Origin: Rhynchopus euleeides
Taxonomy: Eukaryota > Euglenozoa > Diplonemea > Diplonemida > Diplonemidae
Reading direction: 5' to 3'
Length of the DNA: 64,000 nucleotides
Assembly: GCA_963210315.1 (NCBI GenBank)
Contig: OY723298.1
Coordinates: 620,001 to 684,000, forward strand
The notes beneath the pieces were generated by a model that was not told the origin of the DNA, did no database searches, and saw only the letters and a list, made by a program, of their open reading frames with translations. This document shows, piece by piece, positions 1-12,235 of this stretch. The position numbers and the translations under genes were made by a program. Position 1 is the stretch's first letter, and every line of letters starts with the position of its first letter.

Positions 1-3567
<3,567 letters not shown>

Positions 3568-3761
3568 GGGGGGAAGACGGGCGGAGGGGGAAGGGAAGAT
3601 GTGTTCCTTTTTTTTTGAATCGAAGTCAGAAAGAGATCAGCCAAAAACACTCAAAAAAATCGTCCTCACGCAATGCCCACACCCCCGTTCATCCCCTCCT
3701 ATGGTCTGCGTGGTGTGCGCAACGAACCCCACCCCACCCCTCACCCCTACCAACTGCTGCC

Positions 3762-4145
3762 CTAGAACGCGCCGCGTGTAGGGTCGTTGAAGTTTGACGG
3801 GGACCCAAGACCGATCACCTCAAACGTCATGACATTCTCCGAGTTAAACCACCCCCGAAGCTGGTCGGTGATGGAGGGGAATGCAAACCGCTTCTTGTAG
3901 TCGAAGTCAGGATCGGTGCTCATCTTCACCTCGTCAGACTTGTAGTTGTCCTTCTCCCCCCACTTGAAGACGTACTTGCAATGCACGCTGTTCGAGTAGG
4001 CCTTCGGGATACCCTTTGCCCCGATGACGTGAACCACGAAGTCCATGCGCCCATCGTCCGTCTTCCCTGCCTTCTTCTCCATCTCATAGATGTTGACCAA
4101 CAGCTGGGGCGGGCAGGACGGGTCGATCTTGATGGAGGCATCGCA
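3762..4145 (-). CDS. C2-domain exon, probably the last exon of the kinesin gene
   Basis: A 384-bp exon (127 codons plus TAG) opens after a CAG acceptor at 4146-4148 and stays open from its first codon, which is Cys. The product is a C2-like beta-sandwich module. The segment with CKYVFKW, the TDPDFDYKKRF stretch and the MTFEVIG strand fits the NP-x-(W/F)-(D/N)-(F/Y)-(K/R)-(K/R)-x-F core of C2 domains found at the C-termini of some kinesins. The only upstream coding unit in the same orientation is the kinesin at 6530-8936. Its third exon ends in phase 0, which matches the phase 0 start here, so the two are likely one gene with a ~2.4-kb intron. It could instead be the end of a separate C2 protein. 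Confidence 0.6.
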   Translation of the reverse strand, partial: CDASIKIDPSCPPQLLVNIYEMEKKAGKTDDGRMDFVVHVIGAKGIPKAYSNSVHCKYVFKWGEKDNYKSDEVKMSTDPDFDYKKRFAFPSITDQLRGWFNSENVMTFEVIGLGSPSNFNDPTRGAF

Positions 4146-5249
4146 CTGCGTATGTGGGGGATGTGGTACACAACATCAACATTGATTCAAAACAAAGGGG
4201 CCGCACTCAAGGGATCGGAATCAGGCACGGCTCGGGCAAGTATGCCTGGGACTTTGGCCTTTTTGGGCCCAAAAAGGGGTCGGGATTCCAATTTTTCTCC
4301 AAGGGTTTTTCGGGGGGGAAATGGCGCGCAATCCCCCTCGCGGGCAAGAAAATCCCCCCATCCCCACCACACAACCAGTGTGAGTGTGGTGTGTGGGTAT
4401 TGGACGCCCTGTGTGATGAGAGATAGTGGCAACACAACAGCAACATGCCAGGCAAGGGGTGCCAAAAATGGGTTTTCGGGGCGTTATTGTAACGACCCCT
4501 TCCTATGCCCAGTGGCACAAGCTCAAGGATTTGGTTGCTCGACATACGGGGGGGGATGGGGGGCGGAGCCCCCCAGCCGCCGGAGGCCACGGTAGTGAGT
4601 ATCTGTTCCTTGCGCCGTAGTGGGTACAGATTGTTGGCTGCGTCCTCCTGAGGCTACTGAGAGTGGTCTGGGTCCCATTCGCTGATGTGAACCCAAAGGA
4701 CTTGGCTACAAGACAGGCACACGCTCCAGCCTAGTGGTACAGGGGGGTCTGGGGGGCGGAGCCCCCCAGCCGCCGGAGGCCACGGTAGTGAACGCCTGGC
4801 TCTTGACTGTGGAACAACGCCGGGTTTTGGCTGGAACAACCGAAAAAGGGGCGGGTGTCCGGAGGATTCATCCTCATCCCCCACTAGAATACCACCTGCC
4901 CCCGAAAAACTTCACCCAGAAAACCTGTGGGTAAAAAATCCCACCTAAAAAACCCAAGGAGAAAAAAAAAATTCCCTCCCTATAAAAACCCAAAGAGAAA
5001 AAAAGTGCAATCCTGAATCGGGACTTGGACTCCACATTTAGCTTCATACTTGGGCTCGGGTGCCGCTTTTTTTTTCCAGTGCCGAATCCTTTCCTCCGAA
5101 GTCTCTGTTCTGCAGCTGCTCCCCTGCCCATCCCAGACGGCATCATACCTCAAGCGGCAAGGTGTGGTAACGCGAGCGCGGCGGGTCGGTGCTCGCCACC
5201 AGGAACTTCAGAGAGATAGACGCACGGCCGACAAACATCTGCAGGATGA
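4146..5249. other. Probable intron or intergenic DNA with dispersed GC-rich repeats
   Basis: No coding frame is supported. The stretch holds two copies of a short GC-rich repeat (described separately), a palindromic segment near 4258-4278 and A-rich segments near 4920-5010. If the C2 exon belongs to the kinesin this is intron sequence. Confidence 0.4.
4540..4800. repeat. Two copies of a GC-rich dispersed repeat (also at 59.1-59.3 kb)
   Basis: The core GGGCGGAGCCCCCCAGCC, followed by CGCCGGAGGCCACGGTAGTG, occurs near 4558-4600 and 4752-4790. The same core, nearly unchanged, returns twice near 59100-59150 and 59281-59325. Between copies there is a further shared segment (GGCTGCGTCCTCCTGAGGCT). 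The GGGGGCGGAGCCCCC portion is a self-complementary hairpin. Confidence 0.85.
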
Positions 5250-5615
5250 GTGTGTGTGTGTGGTTATAAAGTTTTAAGGCGGTGTCGCCCTGCACGGGCA
5301 GTAGCACCTCCCCTTCAGTATCGCACTCCCGAAGGATTCCCCAACACGACGTGACACCGGTTTCGACGCGTACTCTTCGTACCCCTCCCCCCGGCCGCGT
5401 CTCTTCAGCGAAGAACCGGGGATAATCGGACCAGGGCTAGCTAAACCCTGGTGGTGTCACGGGTGGGGTTGGAGAGGGAGAAAAAGGAAGAAATGAAGTT
5501 GCGAAAAAGTCAAACACTGACACGTGAAATCAATAAAAAGGGTGGTATATATCGCCCCCTTGCTGCGACGAAGACACTAAATAGTCAGGCCGCTTCAAGA
5601 GTCTTGAGGGCTTGA
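5250..5615. repeat. Structured-RNA-like repeat, copy 1
   Basis: About 360 bp, repeated with only a few differences at 6054-6414. On the plus strand a TATAAA (5263-5268) is followed by a dense set of hairpins: GGCG/CGCC, CTGC/GCAG, CCTTC/GAAGG, then an outer stem GTGACACC (about 5350) to GGTGTCAC (about 5452). That outer stem encloses GTAC/GTAC, a CCCCGG...CCGGGG hairpin containing TCTTC/GAAGA, and CCAGGG/CCCTGG. The fold is strong enough to suggest a non-coding RNA gene, but I cannot assign it to a known class or fix its strand. It would lie inside the proposed long kinesin intron. Confidence 0.5.
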
Positions 5616-5760
5616 AGGTAGAAACAGGTTGCTGATGAGCCTCAGGAGCAGGCACCTTTTGTCCGCCCACATGACCTTCGCCCGAAGGCGAACCTCGTCC
5701 AGCTTGGCTCGATCGCCACAGAGAAGGGGATCATTCTCCGCTGTGGTGAACATCTTAAAA
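5595..5760 (-). other. Short minus-strand frame between the two RNA-like repeats
   Basis: After TTTTTAAG the frame starting MFTTAENDPLL runs about 50 codons to a stop just inside repeat copy 1. Its composition is protein-like and it is on the strand of the kinesin. It has no clear CAG acceptor or GTATG donor, so it is only a weak candidate exon. The rest of the stretch to 6053 shows no gene. Confidence 0.2.
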
Positions 5761-6053
5761 ACCGAGGGTGCAGAGGTGGGGCAGCCCACTGGTGCGACAG
5801 CAGACCGCCCCCGGATAGCTATAACTAGTGCATAGGAAGCATACGACGGCACACGCAACAGATGCCGAAGGCACAACGGCGGGTCACTTTTAACCACCAG
5901 AGGAGTGGCACTCCCGAGGGGTGGGGAAGGGGGGGTAGTCACAACACTTTCGAAGGAAGAAAAGGGGCAAATGGGATGTTTTGTGCAAGGTAGAAAGGAA
6001 ATCACAACATGGGGCAGGGGGGTTTGCTCATCAGGCCTGGGGGATTTTGAGGG

Positions 6054-6414
6054 TTTGTGTGTGGTTATAAAGTTTTAAGGCGGTGTCGCCCTGCACGGGC
6101 AGTAGCACCTCCCCTTCAGTATCGCACTCCCGAAGGATTCCCCAACACGACGTGACACCGGTTTCGACGCGTACTCTTCGTACCCCTCCCCCCGGCCGCG
6201 TCTCTTCAGCGAAGAACCGGGGATAATCGGACCAGGGCTAGCTAAACCCTGGTGGTGTCACGGGTGGGGTTGGAGAGGGAGAAAAGGAAGAAATGAAGTT
6301 GCGAAAAAGTCAAACACTGACACGTGAAATCAATAAAAAAGCGGTATATATCGCCCCCTTGCTGCGACAAAGACACTAAATAGTCAGGCCGCTCCAAGAG
6401 TCTTGAGGGCTTGA
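6054..6414. repeat. Structured-RNA-like repeat, copy 2
   Basis: Second copy of the element at 5250-5615. Every hairpin arm is retained. The differences I can see are single-base changes and A-run length changes in the 3' half (one fewer A near 6282, one more near 6340). Both copies end at the same GTCTTGAGGGCTTGA motif, so the unit boundaries are well defined. Confidence 0.5.
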
Positions 6415-6529
6415 GTGTGTGTGTGTGTGAGCATCGAGTACCTTATCACCGATCAGAGCATCCCGCAAAGGGGTTGTGTGCCCGACGTTGCAAATCTAAA
6501 GCACCAGCTGCCCCTGCTGTGGCACATAC

Positions 6530-8936
6530 CGCCTTGGAGCCCCCCTGGGACATGGCTTGGCGCATCGCAGCGTCGACACCAGGGCGCGGTGTTGCTGTGG
6601 GCGCATAGCTGTCAGCAGGGTTCCCCCCAGTCGTGCTGGTCATTGCCTTCGCGTTCTCCCGCGCCTGCTGCATCTTGAGGAAGTTGATCTGCGACTGGAT
6701 CTTCTGCGCCTCAACGAAGTTGTCTTTCGAAACAGCCCCCTGCAGCTGCGTCTGCAGGTCCTTCATGGATGCCGCCTTCGGCATGGACTGCATCGTCTTG
6801 ATCTCCTCCGACAGGCGCTGCGCTTCCGCAAAGTCCTGCTTTGCAATCGCCTGCGCCTTCGCCTCCTTAAGGTCCTCCATGGAGTACCCACCAGACACGG
6901 AGATGTCCTTCGAGCCACCCAGCCACGACCCCTTCGGCACATGCCCCTGCGTTGAAGAAAATGGGGTGAAGGGCATGAGGTAAAAAGACAAGTCAAAAAA
7001 CCCCACCCCCACAAGTTGATAAGAGGATACCCTCCAAAACGCAGGACAACCCCCTCGCTGCCTCCCACACACTCCTTCCCTTGACATACCGTGGCCTGCT
7101 TGTACATCATGTTGAAACTCTTCTTCCGGACGAACGACCCGGCGGACTCCACTAGCGCACGCCCCTCCATCCCTGTGGTGATAGGGTGCGGTTGTGACTG
7201 GATTGGGTTCTTGGGGTGACTTCTCGTGACAGGCTTCGGTGGACACAGATGGCACACAACACAACACACACACAACAAAACCAAGCCTGCCTGGCACAGC
7301 GTTTGGGCATACTCTTCAGACGCTCCTCCGGAGCAGCGCTGGGGTCGTCCAGCAGATCCTTCATCGACTTCAGGCTGCTGTTGCCACGGCTGCCCGCAGT
7401 CTCGCCCAGGGAGCGCGGCTTGCTTCCCCCTGTGGGTGCTGCGAGATGTCCGCCGCCCCCACCGCCGGCAGGGGTGGACGAGCCCCCCCCGCTCTCCAGC
7501 TCCTTCTTGAGGTTTGCAATCTCGGCGCGGGCCTCGTCGAGCTCCTTGCGCAGCTCCTCCGCCACCTCGCTCTTGACGCCCTTCGCGATGGTGTGCCGCA
7601 ACTCCGTCTCGATGCCCTCCTGCTCCGCCACCTTCTTCGTCAGGCGCGCGTTCTCCACCTTCAGCTCCTCAAGCTCGGCGACAATGGAAGCGCTCTGGCC
7701 CTTCGACATTGCCACAGCCATCTCCTTGGCGCGTGCCTCCGCCTTGTCATCCGCGGTCTTCAGCTGCTCCTGCAGGCGTGCCACCTCTGCCTCAAGCTTC
7801 TTCGTCATCTCACGCTGCTCTCCCAGCTCGAGCTGCCTGGCAAGCCTGTTCTGCTCAGCGTTGTTCACAACAAGCTTTGCATTCGCAGCGTAGTCGAGAG
7901 TCGACTTCGTCTCGGTGATGTTGTAGGGCGATGCAGAGCACGTGGCAATCATCCACGTCCTGCTGTTCCCACCGAACGACTCCTTCAGAAGACGGGTCAG
8001 CTTCGAGTCACGGAGGGGGACGTGGGCCGTAGCACCCTTCTCCCCGAAGGCGTGGATGGCACGCCCAAGCATGAGAAGCGATTTGTTGATGTTCTTCGCT
8101 TCGGTCAGCGTCTCGCCCTCTGCGCCTGTCTTGTCCTGACGCTCGGAACCAGCGAGGTCGACAATGTACAGCAGCGACTGGGTGTCGGGCTTCGACGGCT
8201 TCGGGGGGTCGTAGTTGACTTTCACCTTTATCATCACGATGGAGTGAGACCGGGAGGAGACTTCGTTCATCTTGGTGGAAGCGACCTGACGGCGGGTGTT
8301 GCCGACAAGCAGGTTCTTCATGACCTGCTCGGAGGTGAGGCACTTCTTCCAGGAGAGGCCGTCCACAAAGGGCTTGTGGTTCACATCCTCGCGGACATCC
8401 AAGTCCTTGCTGTTCGCGACAAGCAAGTCACGCACCTTCTCGTTGTAAATTTCGAGATACCCCATCTCAATCGCCGTGTTGCAAGAAGAATCCTCGTCAA
8501 CAAGCTCACCCATACGGTCGTAGAGGTACTCCGCCACACGGGGTGTGAGACCCTTGTGCTTGTCGATATCATAGGCCTGGTCTTTGCGGACACCCGCACC
8601 GGGGAGACCCTGGATAGTGTATGTCTTGCCCGACCCGGTCTGGCCGTAGGTGAACAGGGTGGCGTTGTAACCGTCAAGTGTGATGTCAACCATCGGCTGG
8701 CCGACCTTGAGGAACACATCCAGCTGTTCCGCGGAGGTGGAGAAGACAGTGTCGAATGCGTACTTCTTGTCGGTCTTCTTGCCATCAGGGTCGCGGCAGC
8801 AGACCTCGCCGAATTCGTCGTCGATGGTCACGGCAGTACGAGCATCCCCTCCGTCAGTCATTGTATGAGGACGGACACGGATGCAGACGTTGACGGCATC
8901 GCCGGCACCACCGGGCTTCCCCTTTTTCGGCGGCAT
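6530..8936 (-). CDS. Kinesin motor protein (exons 1-3)
   Basis: A plus-end or minus-end microtubule motor of the kinesin superfamily. Exon 1 is 7313-8936, exon 2 is 7090-7172, exon 3 is 6530-6946; the donors are GTATGC, GTATGT and GTATGT, the acceptors CAG, and the reading frame is kept across both introns. The N-terminal motor has the P-loop GQTGSGKT (residues 98-105), switch I NEVSSRSHS (224-232) and switch II DLAGSE (260-265), followed by a coiled coil (about 370-500). Exon 3 encodes two repeated Lys/Ala/Glu helical segments with AKQDFAEAQ and SKDNFVEAQ motifs. The motor is at the N-terminus. A GTATGT follows codon 708; if it is not used, the frame stops at 6446. The C2 exon at 3762-4145 is the likely continuation. 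The kinesin subfamily cannot be assigned by eye. Confidence 0.93.
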
Positions 8937-9812
8937 TATTCAAGAAGAAGTAGGGAGGGGGGAAGGGGGGCGGTGGGAGGTGGAAATAAAAGGAGCCTCA
9001 AAGACGCCTGCAGCACGCACAGACCTGTTTGCCCGAAGGACTGTACACCAGGGAAGAAAACCCCCTGAAAGAGAAGCGAAGAAGCGAAAGCTCGCCCGAG
9101 CGGGGGAACTGGGTGAAGACGGTGTACGCCTTCTGTGTGGTGCGAGCGCTGCCCGCTGGGTGGTGGAGATACGGCTCCTCCGAAAGACCTTGTGTACAGC
9201 GCGCTAGACGCGTGTCCTGCATGTGGTGCACGTGTGGTAGAGGGTTGGCTCAAACATGATATGGTTCACGCGGCCTACGAAAAAAACAGGAAGGCCAACG
9301 AGACACGGGCCTCCGCCTCATGGTGGGTGGTGGTGCTGCGTTAGCGTTGTAGGATTGAGAGTGTATCGTCTGCTGGTTGATTGTGAGAGTGTGCGTATTT
9401 GGGATGTGATATCTGCTGTCGGAGGGCACACATGTGCTGGCCGAAATCACACCAGACACAGGCGGGACGGCACAAGCACAAGGCTGTCTGCAAGGGAGAG
9501 GATGGGAGGGGAGAGCAGGGGGCAGCTCCGTGCAATGGATCAAACATCAACAGTCAGCAATCAAGCTTCCAAGGCTCACTTCCGGCAGCCAGTACTGCCC
9601 GCAAGGCCGAACACTGCACACGGGACACTGCACACTGCACCACAGGGTACAGTGCACAGTGCACAAGAGTGCATGGGCAATGCGTTTTGTCCTGCCTTTT
9701 GCCAACAAACGAACAATCAAAATGTACATGACACAACCACATCACACAGAGAACAGCAACGCACAGGAAGGGTAGCTCAGCTCAACTCAACTCAAGTCAG
9801 ATCAAGTCAAGT
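8937..9812. other. Intergenic DNA between the kinesin start and histone cluster 1
   Basis: Immediately upstream of the kinesin ATG the sense strand is strongly pyrimidine-rich, as expected ahead of a trans-splice site. From about 9345 the sequence matches the H2A 5' leader and the H2A-H2B spacer of clusters 2 and 3, but the H2A coding region is absent. The H2B-proximal part contains a run of GTGCAC/CACTGCAC short palindromes near 9608-9665 that is conserved in all three clusters. Confidence 0.7.
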
Positions 9813-10322
9813 TCACTTCTTGGGGGACCCCTTCTTCTTGGGGGACCTCTTCTTCCTCTTCTTGGCAGCCTCCTCACGCCTAGCCAGTGCGGCCTGGTAG
9901 CTCGGCTTCTGCTCCAGCGCCTTCGTGTAGCTCGTCACGGCAGACACACCCGCCGCAGCGGCGTGGTTCGCCATACCCTCCGGCAGGTGCATCTTCACAG
10001 CCGCCATGATGGCCCCGCTGCGCAGCGTCTTCGACCCGGCGAACTGGCTGGCACGCCCCGCCTCCTCCGCCAGGCGCTCAAACAGGTCCACCACGAACGA
10101 GTTCACGATCCCCATCCCGCGCGACGTGATGGCAACCTTCACACGCTCCGTCGTCTTCCCCTTGCTGTTCTTACCCTTCGTCGTCTTGAACTGTGCCTTC
10201 ATCAGCTGGTGGATGAACCGGGAGTAGCTGGTGTACGACGCCTTCTTCGGCTTCTTCTCCCCCTCAACGGCAGGCTTCCTCCCACGCTTGGCGCCAGACT
10301 TCGCAGGCGACGATGCAGTCAT
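9813..10322 (-). CDS. H2B: Histone H2B, cluster 1
   Basis: 169 residues. The histone fold contains the IVNSFVVDLFERLAEEA helix typical of H2B, and both tails are Lys-rich; the N-terminal tail has KRGRKPAVEG and the C-terminus is an unusual extension ending SPKKKGSPKK. The start is the ATG just after an AAG in CACACAAG, the only Met before the tail. It differs from the cluster 2/3 protein at two visible places: Ser for His in the TSYTK/THYTK segment, and Arg for Ser in the C-terminal KKRKKRSP segment. It is the first gene of this cluster, where the other clusters have H2A. Confidence 0.95.
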   Translation of the reverse strand: MTASSPAKSGAKRGRKPAVEGEKKPKKASYTSYSRFIHQLMKAQFKTTKGKNSKGKTTERVKVAITSRGMGIVNSFVVDLFERLAEEAGRASQFAGSKTLRSGAIMAAVKMHLPEGMANHAAAAGVSAVTSYTKALEQKPSYQAALARREEAAKKRKKRSPKKKGSPKK

Positions 10323-10757
10323 CTTGTGTGTGGTGTGTGGCTTGGTGAACTGCACGGGGTGTGGGTGTGTGTTGGATTGGGTTGCATTGTGTGGGGTTGA
10401 GTTGCTGTGGGTTGAGTCGACACTCGAACACTCGAACACATGCAACGCTATTCAGCAACAAGAACAAGACACACGCCACGCTCTGGCATCTCTTTTCATC
10501 GTCTTGTTCTCCGTCTCGTCCCCTCCCACGCCACCACCACCACAACGCGAGAGAACAAACCACACCCGGCGTGCAGTCACGCCACTGTGCCGCACTGCAA
10601 AGTGCAGGCAGCACAGCTTGAAAGGCAGCTTGTTCAGCGGAGACTGTCTCCGTCAACAGCAAATCAGTCAAACAGCAACACAAACACAGACACAGATACA
10701 AACTCACTCACAACCAACCAACACCTGCCCAGCAGGCTGCGGGTGCTGCTCTTGCTC

Positions 10758-11096
10758 TTACTTGGCGATGTACAGGGTGCGGCCACGCTTCTTCAGGGCG
10801 TACAGGATGTGCTCCACACGCACCGTCTTCGCGGGCGCCTTCTCACGCACCTCCATCAGCGCGTGCGTGTCCTTCATCACCTGCTCCACGAAGGTGCGCA
10901 GGATGTTGCGCGCCTCGTCGTACACGCTGCTCGCCAGACGCTTGCACCCACCACGGCGCGCCAGACGACGGATGCTGCCCTTCGTGATCCCACGCTGGTT
11001 GGCAGCAGACTTGGCACCCTTGCGCTTCGAGCTCGCCGTCTTCTTCTCCGTCTTCCCCTTCGCCGCCACGGACTTCCCGGTAGACTTGGCAGGCAT
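10758..11096 (-). CDS. H4: Histone H4, cluster 1
   Basis: 112 residues. The core motif GSIRRLARRGG is shared with canonical H4, and the C-terminal KRGRTLY segment is also H4-like. The N-terminal tail is Lys/Ser/Ala-rich and lacks the canonical Gly-Lys-Gly repeats, a degree of divergence seen in euglenozoans. It appears identical in protein sequence to the H4 of clusters 2 and 3. Confidence 0.96.
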   Translation of the reverse strand: MPAKSTGKSVAAKGKTEKKTASSKRKGAKSAANQRGITKGSIRRLARRGGCKRLASSVYDEARNILRTFVEQVMKDTHALMEVREKAPAKTVRVEHILYALKKRGRTLYIAK

Positions 11097-11139
11097 TGTT
11101 GGTGTGTTTGAGGATGTGTTGTGTGTGTCTGAGGCAGTG

Positions 11140-11467
11140 GGAGTAATCGGTCGGACATAAGACACAAAACATCAATATCAAAAACGCGTCTCGTGGGAGA
11201 TGGGGGTAACTCAGCCACCGCTTTTCCGTTGCATTAGGCACCGTTCAGTGCAAAAGCTGACGTACGGAGGGGCGAAGGCAGGGAGCAAAACACCACTCGT
11301 TGGCCTGATGAAGGGTGGTGTTTGTTCCGTTCGCCCCCCTTCCAACCTTGCAAGAAAACTGTTGTTGCAAGTGGTAGAAAAACAAATACGCACAGGGAAG
11401 TCGTCTTCTCTAGTCCTCCCTTGACTCCCTAGTCGCACCGAAGGTGCTTAAACAAGTTTACTGAATG
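11140..11467. other. ~330-bp insertion specific to the H4-H3 spacer of cluster 1
   Basis: The H4-H3 spacers of clusters 2 and 3 run straight from GAGGCAGTG into TGGTGTGGTGTG. In cluster 1 about 328 bp separate these two points. The inserted DNA contains a two-tier hairpin at 11269-11337: outer stem GGGGCGAA/TTCGCCCC and inner stem AAACACCAC/GTGGTGTTT, with GCCTGATGAAGG in the apical loop. No coding frame is convincing. Confidence 0.7.
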
Positions 11468-11791
11468 TGGTGTGGTGTGTTGGGTGCATGTATGCTGTTC
11501 GTGTGGCAATACCAGGCTGGGGCAGTTGGCAGAGGGTTGCAAGTGTGTGGGATGGGGTGGGATGGGGTGGGGTGGGGTGCTGGTCGACCATCTTACAGTG
11601 CCACCAGAGCTGCAACCATCCCACTGCACAGCAAACAGTGCACACTGCACACAACACACACCGTCTGAAATGGCAGGCAGTTCCGCCCCTCATCGGCCTG
11701 CACACAGGGCACAGGCGTGAGGTTCCTCAGACCACAGGCAAGTCGTCAAACAACAAACAACAACCAACAGACAACAGACACCACGCACACC

Positions 11792-12235
11792 CTACAGGTC
11801 CCCGCGGATGCGAATGGTGTAGTGCAGGTCCTTCTGCACCAGCGTCTTCTTCTTGCGGTGCAGCTGCAGGATCACCGCACCCTCGAACACACCGATCAGG
11901 TACTGCTCGCTGGCCTCCTGCATCGCCTCCAGGGCCGACGCACGGAAACGCAGGTCCTGCTTGTGCTTCTCCATCACCTCACGCACGAGGCGCTGGAAGG
12001 GCGCCTTCTGGATCAGGAGCTGCGTCCCCTTCTGCAGCTGCTTGATCTCACGCAGCGCAACGGTGCCAGGGTGGTAACGCATCGTGCGCTTCTCCGCCCC
12101 CTTCTTCGCACCCTTCACAGGCTTCTTCTTCCCGTCCGCGTCACGCCCAGACGGCCGGTAGTTCAGCTTCACGGGCGCCTTGCGCTTCTTCCCGTCTTTC
12201 CCCTGCGTCCCCTGCGACTTCTGCGACCGCGGCAT
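11792..12235 (-). CDS. H3: Histone H3, cluster 1
   Basis: 147 residues. The H3 signature is clear: PGTVALREIKQLQK, then LLIQKAPFQRLVREV, then VQKDLHYTIRIRGD. The N-terminal tail is longer and different from canonical H3 and lacks the ARTKQTA start. The ATG follows GCAGAGAAG closely, consistent with a very short 5' leader. It matches the other two H3 genes. Confidence 0.97.
   Translation of the reverse strand: MPRSQKSQGTQGKDGKKRKAPVKLNYRPSGRDADGKKKPVKGAKKGAEKRTMRYHPGTVALREIKQLQKGTQLLIQKAPFQRLVREVMEKHKQDLRFRASALEAMQEASEQYLIGVFEGAVILQLHRKKKTLVQKDLHYTIRIRGDL

Noticed and set aside
5340-5380. GGTTTCGACGCG resembling a tRNA or tmRNA T-loop in the structured repeat
   Set aside because: No acceptor stem or CCA context; the segment pairs within a larger different fold.
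7239-9068. 609-codon plus-strand ORF opposite the kinesin
   Set aside because: It mirrors the GC-rich kinesin codons, has Leu/Arg/His-rich composition with no domain, and the minus strand has clear motor motifs.
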